DNA from: Thiotrichales bacterium HSG1
GTDB lineage: Bacteria; Pseudomonadota; Gammaproteobacteria; Beggiatoales; Beggiatoaceae
Assembly: GCA_030378125.1 (NCBI GenBank)
Contig: JAUCGN010000044.1
Span: forward strand, 1 to 10,677
Direction of reading: 5' to 3'
Length of the DNA stretch: 10,677 nucleotides
Part shown: positions 1 to 6,143 of the stretch, in pieces
Numbering within the stretch: position 1 is the stretch's first letter
Layout of the letters: each line of letters begins with the position of its first letter
Program-made: the position numbers and the translations under genes
The notes under the pieces: generated by a model
Told to the model about the DNA's origin: nothing
What the model saw: only the letters and a program-made list of their open reading frames with translations
Databases searched by the model: none

Positions 1-229
1 GTTGGAGTCTATTAGGATTTTCTCCATAGCGACCATCGGTTGGTCGGCGAGAAGGCTGTACATAAGCAGCACTCCATGGTTCTGGGCCGATAGCTCTTAA
101 AAAGGTTGCCGGGTGAAAAGTTCCGGCTCCAACTTCCATATCATAGGGTTGTAGTAAAACACAACCTTGTTTTGCCCAATATTTTTGGAGGGCTAAAATT
201 AATCCTTGAAATGTTGTGGGCGATGACAC
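1..229 (-). CDS. glyQ: Glycyl-tRNA synthetase alpha subunit, N-terminal part (runs off the left edge)
   Basis: This is the catalytic alpha chain of the tetrameric (alpha2beta2) bacterial glycyl-tRNA synthetase, which charges tRNA-Gly in the cytoplasm. Only about 76 codons are inside the window. The minus-strand translation reads [19 protein letters not shown] near the start, then [19 protein letters not shown] and [18 protein letters not shown] at the edge; these blocks are highly characteristic of GlyQ. I chose the GTG at 227-229 because an AGGAG (235-239 on the plus strand, reversed) sits 5 nt upstream. No ATG lies in frame nearby, and GlyQ homology begins at TTFQG. The gene is divergent from the small gene at 394. 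A second GlyQ segment, from further into the protein, occurs at the right end of the window on the opposite strand. Confidence 0.96.
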   Translation of the reverse strand, partial: MSSPTTFQGLILALQKYWAKQGCVLLQPYDMEVGAGTFHPATFLRAIGPEPWSAAYVQPSRRPTDGRYGENPNRLQ

Positions 230-234
230 GACTA

Positions 235-239
235 CTCCT
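235..239 (-). promoter_or_regulatory. Ribosome binding site of glyQ
   Basis: CTCCT on the plus strand is AGGAG on the coding strand, 5 nt before the GTG at 227-229. It decides the non-ATG start of glyQ. Confidence 0.75.
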
Positions 240-327
240 GTTTTCAAATAAAATGAGCATTTTAACACATTATGATGTTATCGCTTATACACCTTACTAA
301 ATTAATTAAGTGTATACAGCTTACAAT

Positions 328-356
328 TTGATTGGATTCATTCTTTTGGATATAAT
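328..356 (+). promoter_or_regulatory. Sigma70-type promoter for the small gene at 394
   Basis: TTGATT (328-333) is followed after exactly 17 nt by a perfect TATAAT (351-356). The predicted start of transcription is near 363, giving a leader of about 30 nt. The promoter lies inside the longer reading frame that begins with GTG at 310, which argues that translation really starts at ATG 394. Confidence 0.65.
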
Positions 357-393
357 TAAATTCTCATTCCTCAATAACATAATAGGTAATCTA

Positions 394-753
394 ATGACTA
401 ACTATAAAATAGCTTTTGCTCCAGATTTAGATATAGATACTTCTGATTTTGTAAATGCTTGGAATGATACGTCTAATTGTCGTGAAATGGCGGAGGCAAA
501 GTTGGATGAGATGACGGCAACTGATTATGATTCTTCCACTGTTAAAGTTTTAGCATTGCTTGGTGTCTTTGCTACTGGAGTTGCTACTAATGCAATTTAT
601 GATTTAATTAAAACTACAGTGGTTAATTTGCCGGGTGTACAGGAAACGTTGGAGATAAAAAATATTCCTAAAAATGCTGATTTTCTTGATATTCAACAGA
701 TTGACCAACCAGATGGTAGCAAGTTGTTGATTATTGTTGTTAAGGAAAAATAG
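394..753 (+). CDS. Small unrecognised protein with one hydrophobic segment (119 aa)
   Basis: I do not recognise a named family. The protein starts MTNYKIAFAPDLD. Its N-terminal part is acidic and predicted helical, with AWNDTSNC at residues 22-29. A hydrophobic, Gly/Ala-rich stretch (residues 50-72, VKVLALLGVFATGVATNAIY and on) could be one membrane helix. The C-terminal half ends in QPDGSKLLIIVVKEK, which looks like a beta-hairpin. A frame-extending GTG exists at 310, but ATG 394 has AGGT (384-387) at good spacing and a strong promoter just upstream. The gene appears monocistronic: promoter upstream, hairpin terminator downstream. It is divergent from glyQ and upstream of the HEPN and CHAT genes. 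It could be a membrane-associated component or target of the neighbouring CHAT proteins, but that is guesswork from position. Confidence 0.7.
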   Translation: MTNYKIAFAPDLDIDTSDFVNAWNDTSNCREMAEAKLDEMTATDYDSSTVKVLALLGVFATGVATNAIYDLIKTTVVNLPGVQETLEIKNIPKNADFLDIQQIDQPDGSKLLIIVVKEK

Positions 754-798
754 GAATGCAAATTCTGTGAGCATTGTAGGATCGATAAAACTAAGTAT

Positions 799-843
799 AA
801 TCGACCATTTGTGTTAATTAAATTTATCTGAATGGTCGATTTT
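799..843 (+). terminator. Hairpin terminator after the small gene
   Basis: A perfect 11-bp inverted repeat (AATCGACCATT at 799-809, AATGGTCGATT at 831-841) has a 21-nt AT-rich loop and ends in TTTT (840-843). The U tract is short, so termination may be partial. TATAAT at 796-801 overlaps the left arm and could be a -10 box for the HEPN gene (weak TTGTAG at 774-779, 16 nt apart), in which case the hairpin would instead sit at the 5' end of that transcript. Confidence 0.55.
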
Positions 844-882
844 CCACATTGAACTAATCCAAAATATAGTTAACTAGAAAGT

Positions 883-1707
883 ATGGAATCAATATTATCC
901 AAACTAAAAGAAAGACATACTCAGTTTTGCACTCATTTAAGACATGGTTGGATAAATGTTGAATTACACTCTTATATAAAACAGCTTTTATCAGAAAAAT
1001 GTGAAGATGAAAATTATAGTGAATCTATGATAGTCAATTGTAAATCTCCAGTTGGTAAGGATTCTCAAGAAAATATTAGATTGAAAGGCAAAAATTTATT
1101 AGGATTTGTTAATTCAACTAAAGGAGCTGGAACAGAATGGGCTTTGCAATGGACTTTAGTGAGTTCAATAGCTTTATTTGAAGCTTTTATTAGTGATATT
1201 GCGACAATAATATATATGAGTAATCCTAAATATTTTCTAATAAATAATCAGGATAGAGTGATAGACTGTAAAGAAAATCATAAAGTAGCAAAGATTCTAA
1301 TTAATAGTGAATCAAGGGAAGAAGCATTAGAAAAGTTAATTGAAGAGAAGTTAAGAAGTATATTCTATGGAAATCCTATAGATGCTTTTATTAAATATAA
1401 CAACAAAAAACATAAAGATGGCAACCTAAAATTAAATTTAGATAAGGTATTTCATAATGAATGTTTTTATGAACTTCAGTTATATAAAGAGATGGTTGGA
1501 CGTAGAAATACAATCGTACATAATGTTGGAATCATTGATGATAAATATATAAGGGAAGTTGATAATATTTGTACAAAACTGTCTGGAGGAGATAAAGTGA
1601 GGATTGATAAAGATTATTCATTTAGTTCTTTAATGATATTAGATAATTTAGCAGCTTTATATACCAAACAGGTCTCAGTACAAATAAAAGAGGGAACATG
1701 GTCTTGA
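883..1707 (+). CDS. HEPN-fold protein with R-N-x3-H motif, probable RNase-type effector (274 aa)
   Basis: The all-helical protein has the two landmarks of HEPN-domain proteins of the kind annotated MAE_28990/RiboL-PSP. One is an N-terminal helix with SSIALFEAFISD (residues 94-105). The other is a C-terminal GRRNTIVHN, giving R208-N209-x3-H213, the Rx4-6H pattern that forms the active site of HEPN RNases. HEPN domains are common toxins and effectors that cut RNA in abortive-infection, toxin-antitoxin and NLR-like systems. The start is the only ATG near the beginning of the frame; the upstream sequence (AGAAAG) is a poor ribosome binding site. Codons are very A/T-rich, more so than in the following CHAT gene, which suggests a separate origin. 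The last residues (EGTWS) and the stop codon come from a hairpin belonging to the structured island that follows, so the native C-terminus may be lost. Family placement rests on motifs only. Confidence 0.7.
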   Translation: MESILSKLKERHTQFCTHLRHGWINVELHSYIKQLLSEKCEDENYSESMIVNCKSPVGKDSQENIRLKGKNLLGFVNSTKGAGTEWALQWTLVSSIALFEAFISDIATIIYMSNPKYFLINNQDRVIDCKENHKVAKILINSESREEALEKLIEEKLRSIFYGNPIDAFIKYNNKKHKDGNLKLNLDKVFHNECFYELQLYKEMVGRRNTIVHNVGIIDDKYIREVDNICTKLSGGDKVRIDKDYSFSSLMILDNLAALYTKQVSVQIKEGTWS

Positions 1708-1829
1708 AAAACCACATTCCCTATCATGTACCCATCCACCCCACTAATAAGCAGGGTGCTCGCCGGAGCCATACCTAAATAGGTAGTTACATGGGAGTCG
1801 ACCGGTGTTAAATTCTTTCCAAACATCAC
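1692..1829 (-). ncRNA. Structured GC-rich island, possible 3' end/omega-RNA relic of an IS200/IS605 element
   Basis: This GC-rich block interrupts very AT-rich DNA. Its stems become continuous only when the minus strand is read as RNA, because mismatches turn into G.U pairs. Examples are an 11-bp stem (1692-1702 with 1711-1721, loop 1703-1710) and a 9-bp stem with a UAUU loop (1737-1745 with 1750-1758). Smaller hairpins are CTC/GAG around 1759-1768 and ACCT/AGGT within 1772-1785; CCCAT (1731-1735) can pair with ATGGG (1791-1795) to enclose them. The minus frame also encodes GKNLTPVDSHV, reminiscent of the variable C-terminal tail of TnpB proteins, whose 3' ends overlap the omega-RNA and the hairpin-bearing right end. 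No tnpB catalytic part follows upstream on that strand. The structure is well supported by sequence; the IS200/IS605 identity is only a suggestion. Confidence 0.4.
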
Positions 1830-1900
1830 TTGTAGTTGTTAATTATAATAATCTAGTTAGTATTTATAGTCAAGTTTAAATTTTTAAAAAGCTATTATTT

Positions 1901-2064
1901 GTCTGAATCAGGATTTACAGAATTATAGAATTTTCAGAATAAAGGCAAAAATATTGACAATCTAAATTGTAGAGACAAGGCATGCCTTGTCTCTACGTTA
2001 CAATATAATTGGTTTTGATTGTTAATTCTGAAAATTCTATAATTCTGTGAATTCTGATTCAGAC
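1901..2064. repeat. Inverted repeat R1 with 40-bp arms in front of the first CHAT gene
   Basis: The left arm 1901-1940 and right arm 2025-2064 are complementary at 38 of 40 positions (mismatches at arm positions 12 and 16). Each outer end reads GTCTGAATCAG. The arms resemble the repeat at 9048-9149 (33 of 40 positions with its right arm), so this is a dispersed family and probably a small non-autonomous mobile repeat. It encloses an unrelated-looking perfect palindrome (1969-1996). The right arm ends one base before the ribosome binding site of the CHAT gene, so a large RNA hairpin would form in that leader if transcription starts upstream. Confidence 0.9.
1969..1996. repeat. Perfect 28-bp palindrome nested in R1
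   Basis: GTAGAGACAAGGCA joined to TGCCTTGTCTCTAC is self-complementary with no loop. GTAGAGAC...GTCTCTAC palindromes are a familiar dispersed repeat type in cyanobacteria and some filamentous bacteria (from memory, not searched). It sits in the middle of the larger inverted repeat and may have inserted into it. Confidence 0.9.
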
Positions 2065-2070
2065 AAGGAG
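2065..2070 (+). promoter_or_regulatory. Ribosome binding site of the first CHAT gene
   Basis: AAGGAG lies 6 nt before ATG 2077 and sets that start, rather than an in-frame GTG at 2047 inside the repeat arm. It directly abuts the end of R1, so it would stay single-stranded next to the hairpin. Confidence 0.85.
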
Positions 2071-2076
2071 AAAAAT

Positions 2077-5000
2077 ATGAACACAATAACCATCCGTGAA
2101 AAAAGTCAAATTGACGCAAACACTTACCAAGCTGAACTCTGTTTTAATGATGATATTCCGTATCAGATTGAAATTAAAAATCCATTTGCTGAGGCTAAAC
2201 AAGAGGAGCTTTTGGAGTGGTATTTTGAGGAATATTCAAAGTTTCCGTTTATGAAGCAAGTGGAGTTTGCTGAGGCGGCGGCGAGTATTGATACTTATGG
2301 TGAGGTTTTGTTTGAGCAGGTTTTTGGGCAACGTAAAGCGTACACTGAATATAGTAATGCCTTGCAAACTGGTGATTTAAAACTGGAAATAATTGGTTCG
2401 CCGGCTTTTCATCAGGTGCATTGGGAGGCTTTGAAAGATTCGGATTCTGACCATGCGTTGGCTTTGCATTATTCGATGATTCGTAAACCAGTTGTTGAGC
2501 AGCATCCGCAGCCAATGGCGAAAGGGAAGGAATCGGCAACGTTAAATGTGTTATTGGTGACTGCACGTCCTGATGGTAAGCATGATGTGGGTTATCGAAC
2601 TATTTCACGGCCTTTGGTGGAAATGCTGCAAAATGCGAAGTTGCCGGTTAAGATTGATATTTTACGGCCCGGTACTTATCAGGCTTTGGTCAAACAGTTG
2701 GAACAGGTGACGAATGAATATGGCAAAGGTTATTATCATTTGTTACATTTTGATGTGCATGGTGCGGTATTGAATTATGAAGAGTTGGAAGCAGGTCGTA
2801 AAGTAGAGCAGTTTAAGTTTTCTTATCAAGCAAGGTTTGGGCGGGAGGATTTGCAGCCGTTTGAGGGTTTGAAAGCATTTTTGTTTTTGCAGGGTGATAA
2901 GCAAGGACAGGCTGAACCGTTGGAAGCCACTGAGTTATCCAATTTGTTAGCTCATCATGGGGTTCCGTTGGTGATGTTGAATGCTTGTCAGTCGGCGAAA
3001 CAGGTTGGTAGTGTTGGTGAGACGAGTTTGGGTAGTCGTTTGATGCAAAGTGGAGTGCAAACTGTGGTGGCGATGGCTTATTCTGTGAAGGTGTCGGCAG
3101 CTAAAATCTTTATGCAGACTTTGTATGAAAATTTGTTTCAGCAGGTTAAGTTGAATGCAGCACTTCGGTTGGCACGTTTGGCTTTGTTTAATGATAAAAC
3201 TCGTATTGCTCATCATAATCAACAGATTAATTTGGAAGATTGGTTGTTGCCGGTGGTTTATCAGAGGCAGGTGGTTGATTTACCGTTACGGGAGTTGACT
3301 GTTGATGAGGAAGTGGCATATTGGCAGAATGAGGCATTGCGTTATGAAGCTCCGTCAACTCAATTTGGTTTTGTGGGGCGAGATTTGGATGTGTTGGAAG
3401 TGGAGAATCGTTTGTTATCGCAACGGAATATTTTGTTGATTTGTGGTATGGGTGGTACTGGTAAAACGACTTTGTTGCATCATTTGGGGGCGTGGTGGCA
3501 GACGACGCATTTTGTGAAGCGGGTGTTTTATTTTGGTTATGATGTGAAGGCGTGGAATCGGCAGCAGATTTTATTGGCTTTGGCTACGGAATTATTGCCA
3601 AATAGTGAAGTATTTAAAGCTATGAGCAAAAATGAATCAGCCCAACAAAAGATGATTGTTAAGAAGTTGCGTTCGGAGCGGCATTTGTTGATTTTGGATA
3701 ATTTGGAGTCTATCACTGGGTCGCATTTGGCGATTTTGCATACTTTGTCAGAGGATGAGCAGCAGGAATTGCAGTCTTTGTTGAATGGTTTGGTGGGTGG
3801 TGAGAGTTTGGTATTGTTGGGTTCGCGTGGGGAGGAGAAGTGGTTGGCAGCGGGGACTTTTGAAAATAATGTTTATGGGTTGGCTGGTTTGGATGCGGAG
3901 GCGGATTCGCAGTTGGTGGATTTGATTTTGGCTGCTCATGGGGTGAGTCATTATCGGGAGGCGGAGGAGCATCGGGAGTATTTGCAGAGCTTGTTGAAGT
4001 TGTTGGCTGGTTATCCGTTGGCTTTGCAGGTGGTGTTGGGGAATTTGGTGCGACAGACTCCTAAAGAGGTTTTGGAGGCATTGGAAGCTGGTGTTTCTGA
4101 GGGGTTGAATACTGGGGTGGAGACTGGGAATATTCATCAGGATAAAACAACTAATATTTTACGTTGTATTGATTATTCTTATGGGAATTTGTCGGAAGAT
4201 GCTCAGAAGTTGTTGTTGTGTTTGGCTCCGTTTACGGGGGTGGTTCGGAAAGACCTGTTTCCACAATATACTGAAAAATTACAACAACAACCGTTATTAG
4301 CTGGCTTACCTTTTGAACAATGGGAATCTGTGTTACAACAGGCAAAAAAATGGGGTTTATTAGAACAACATTCTGAACAACCGATATTTTTAACGGTGCA
4401 ACCAATTTTTCCTTATTTTATGCGGAATCGTTTGCAGTCAAAACCTGATTATCAAGCAGCAATTGAGACGGCGTTTCGGCAATATTATGATGAAATTGGG
4501 GATGCGTTGAAAGATTTGCTTCAATCCAAACAAAATAAGGAAAAACGAATGGGGCGAATGTTGGTATCTTTTGAATATGAAAATCTGTGTAAAGCATTGA
4601 ATTTTGCTTTAGTGGCACAGGTGTCAATTTTAAATTTTTATTACACATTATCTCTTTATTTGGATACTACCAAAGATTATGCACGGGGATTAGTTTTAGG
4701 TAAAGACGTATTATCCAGTTTGGAAAAATATCCAGATGAAACCTTGCAAGGACAATTAGGTGCTGAATTCGTTGGGCTAGTGGATGGTATTGCCACAAAA
4801 CAATGTTTTCTCAAGAAATATGCAGAAGCAGAGCAATCTTATCAAAAGGCTTTGTCAATTTGGCTTACTAACACGGGTTATAATGCTGATGAGATTAAAC
4901 AAAAAAGTGCAAGCATATATCACCAACTTGGTGTGGTAGCAAAAGAACAGCGTCAATGGCAAACTGCAAAACAGTATTATCAAAAGGCTCTGGCTATTTA

Positions 5001-5634
5001 TATTGAGTTTAATGATAAGTCTTCACAAGCCGGTGCTTATCACAATCTAGGTGTGCTAGCACAAGGACAGCATCAATGGTCAGAAGCAGAACATTATTAT
5101 CAAAACTCTCTAGCTATTAAAATTGAGTTTAATGATAAGTATGAACAAGCCCGCACTTATCATCATCTGGGAATGGTGGCACAAGAACAACATCAATGGC
5201 AAATTGCAGAACATTATTATCAAAAAGCTTTGATTATTTTTCTTGAATTCAATGATAAACTTTTACAGGCTCATTCTTATCATAATCTAGGAGAAATGGC
5301 AAGAGAACAAAAACAATGGCAAGCCGCCGAACAGTATTATCAAAAGGCTTTGGAGATTAAAATTGAGTTCAGCGATAAGTATGAACAAGCTGATACTTAT
5401 CAGCAACTGGGCATATTGGCCGAAGAACAAAAACAATGGCAACAAGCAAAGGACTATTTTCTTAAAGCATTAAATTTATTTTTTGAATTTAATGATTCAC
5501 ACAGTATTGAGACTCTTTCTTTACCTGCTCTTGCTCGTTTATACCAAGCCACCAACGACAACACCCTGCCCACTGCCGTTGCGGAGGTATTGGGGATTGG
5601 TGTTGAGGAAGTGTTGGAGAGGTTTGGTGTTTGA
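2077..5634 (+). CDS. CHAT protease - STAND (NB-ARC-like) NTPase - TPR protein (1185 aa)
   Basis: A large cytoplasmic NLR-like sensor and protease. Residues 1 to about 420 form a CHAT (caspase-like) domain: the N-terminal subdomain has SPAFHQVHWEALKDS, then HFDVHG carries the probable catalytic His228 and LNACQSA the probable Cys304. The STAND NTPase follows, with FVGR at 432-435, P-loop GMGGTGKTT at 457-465, Walker B LLILDN at 537-542, GSRGEEKW as the sensor region, and GYPLAL at 645-650. A winged-helix-like linker leads to at least five TPR units of exactly 40 residues, roughly residues 915-1147. In this family TPR ligand binding is thought to trigger NTP-dependent oligomerisation and activate the protease. 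The first catalytic motif (HFDVHG) departs slightly from the common HFSGHG. Codon use changes abruptly near 4240-4260. The TGA stop lies within a repeat (R2). ATG 2077 is preferred for its ribosome binding site. The protein is convergent with a second CHAT protein at 6144-8825. Confidence 0.92.
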   Translation: MNTITIREKSQIDANTYQAELCFNDDIPYQIEIKNPFAEAKQEELLEWYFEEYSKFPFMKQVEFAEAAASIDTYGEVLFEQVFGQRKAYTEYSNALQTGDLKLEIIGSPAFHQVHWEALKDSDSDHALALHYSMIRKPVVEQHPQPMAKGKESATLNVLLVTARPDGKHDVGYRTISRPLVEMLQNAKLPVKIDILRPGTYQALVKQLEQVTNEYGKGYYHLLHFDVHGAVLNYEELEAGRKVEQFKFSYQARFGREDLQPFEGLKAFLFLQGDKQGQAEPLEATELSNLLAHHGVPLVMLNACQSAKQVGSVGETSLGSRLMQSGVQTVVAMAYSVKVSAAKIFMQTLYENLFQQVKLNAALRLARLALFNDKTRIAHHNQQINLEDWLLPVVYQRQVVDLPLRELTVDEEVAYWQNEALRYEAPSTQFGFVGRDLDVLEVENRLLSQRNILLICGMGGTGKTTLLHHLGAWWQTTHFVKRVFYFGYDVKAWNRQQILLALATELLPNSEVFKAMSKNESAQQKMIVKKLRSERHLLILDNLESITGSHLAILHTLSEDEQQELQSLLNGLVGGESLVLLGSRGEEKWLAAGTFENNVYGLAGLDAEADSQLVDLILAAHGVSHYREAEEHREYLQSLLKLLAGYPLALQVVLGNLVRQTPKEVLEALEAGVSEGLNTGVETGNIHQDKTTNILRCIDYSYGNLSEDAQKLLLCLAPFTGVVRKDLFPQYTEKLQQQPLLAGLPFEQWESVLQQAKKWGLLEQHSEQPIFLTVQPIFPYFMRNRLQSKPDYQAAIETAFRQYYDEIGDALKDLLQSKQNKEKRMGRMLVSFEYENLCKALNFALVAQVSILNFYYTLSLYLDTTKDYARGLVLGKDVLSSLEKYPDETLQGQLGAEFVGLVDGIATKQCFLKKYAEAEQSYQKALSIWLTNTGYNADEIKQKSASIYHQLGVVAKEQRQWQTAKQYYQKALAIYIEFNDKSSQAGAYHNLGVLAQGQHQWSEAEHYYQNSLAIKIEFNDKYEQARTYHHLGMVAQEQHQWQIAEHYYQKALIIFLEFNDKLLQAHSYHNLGEMAREQKQWQAAEQYYQKALEIKIEFSDKYEQADTYQQLGILAEEQKQWQQAKDYFLKALNLFFEFNDSHSIETLSLPALARLYQATNDNTLPTAVAEVLGIGVEEVLERFGV
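4918..5517 (+). repeat. Five tandem 120-bp TPR-coding units
   Basis: Units beginning at 4918, 5038, 5158, 5278 and 5398 each start with a TAT codon (Tyr of YHxLG) and keep an exact 120-nt period. They share long near-identical stretches such as ATTGAGTTTAATGATAAG. Each encodes a 40-residue TPR ending in YYQKALxIxIEFNDK. The nucleotide-level similarity points to recent tandem duplication or gene conversion. Confidence 0.88.
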
Positions 5635-5786
5635 ACATGATTGTGCAAGATTTGCAGGATAAAACATGATTAAAAACCTTTAACCCAATGATTTTGCTTT
5701 TTAATCCTGCTCATCCTTAAATCCTGTATAATCTTGTTCAAACTAACTTTGGATTCTGAACATGATTGTGCAGGATTTGCAAGATA
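5631..5786. repeat. Inverted/direct repeat cluster R2 after the first CHAT gene
   Basis: TGAACATGATTGTGC begins a 30-bp unit at 5632-5661 that recurs at 5757-5786 in the same orientation with 28 of 30 identities. Between them, 5701-5741 is an imperfect inverted copy (reverse complement starts TTGAACAAGATTATACAGG). The arms 5631-5672 and 5701-5741 could form a long hairpin between the two convergent CHAT genes, possibly acting as a terminator. The TGA that stops the first CHAT gene (5632-5634) is part of the first unit. Confidence 0.82.
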
Positions 5787-6125
5787 TAGTAACATTCTTA
5801 CAAAACTGCATCATAAAAACAAATTATAGGTAAAAACATATTAGTTATAGTGTAGATTTCAGAAAACGTGCAACCGATTTTGTTATTGAAGAAAAAAATA
5901 GTATGAGAAGTGCGAGCAAAATATTCAATATACAGTATAATGAAAGAATGGGTAAAAATATTTAAAGAAACCGGAGAATTTTCTCCCAAACCAATTTGTG
6001 GAAACAACAAAGGTAAATTTATCAGAATTATCTCAACAAGTATTAGAATATCCAGATAGATTTCAATATGAATATGCCCAATATAGATTGTTTTTATGGT
6101 GCATAAATATATGGATGTTACTATA
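5785..6125. mobile_element. Internally deleted IS630-type element with terminal inverted repeats
   Basis: The left end reads TATAGTAACATTC from 5785 and the right end is its near-complement, finishing at 6125. The terminal inverted repeats extend to about 38 bp with roughly three quarters of positions matching; ATAAAAACAA recurs at their inner ends. Both ends finish in TA, the target duplicated by IS630/Tc1-mariner elements, leaving an element of about 337 bp (5787-6123). It contains only the N-terminal part of a transposase, so it is a deletion derivative (MITE-like). It sits at the edge of repeat R2 and ends 18 nt before the stop codon of the second CHAT gene. Confidence 0.75.
5840..6084 (+). 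pseudogene. Broken IS630-family transposase, N-terminal helix-turn-helix part
   Basis: Three consecutive frames join into one IS630-like N-terminus. The first is ISYSVDFRKRATDFVIEEK followed by SMRSASKIFN (from 5840). The second is MKEWVKIFKETGEFSPKP (frame of 5940). The third is VNLSELSQQVLEYPDRFQYE (frame of 6013). At least two frameshifts separate them, and the initiator appears mutated (ATT at 5840 where ATG is expected before SYSVDF). The DDE catalytic domain is absent. It cannot encode an active transposase; the terminal repeats around it could still be moved by a full-length relative elsewhere. The family call is from recall of the conserved layout. Confidence 0.72.
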
Positions 6126-6143
6126 CAATAAAACCTGACAGGT

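Noticed and set aside
106-300. Plus-strand reading frame of 64 codons
   Set aside because: It is the antisense shadow of glyQ, whose protein sequence is unmistakable on the minus strand.
310-393. GTG start that would add 28 residues to the small protein
   Set aside because: The strong promoter (328-356) lies within this extension, and ATG 394 has a proper ribosome binding site.
1692-1800. Cloverleaf-like fold suggesting a tRNA
   Set aside because: There is no proper acceptor stem, T-loop (GTTCRA) or anticodon arm of normal length; the pairing fits a different structured RNA.
1954-2009. TTGACA (1954-1959) and TATAAT (2004-2009) as a promoter for the CHAT gene
   Set aside because: The two boxes are 44 nt apart and cannot act together; neither has a partner at usual spacing.
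2047-2076. GTG start that would add 10 residues to the first CHAT protein
   Set aside because: It lies in the repeat arm without a ribosome binding site; AAGGAG at 2065-2070 serves ATG 2077.
3748-4137. Minus-strand frame of 129 codons inside the first CHAT gene
   Set aside because: Low-complexity Gln/Leu/Ser/Ile translation caused by the opposite strand's codon bias.
4918-5517. Regular repeats resembling a CRISPR array
   Set aside because: The 120-nt period has no spacer structure and encodes TPR motifs in frame.
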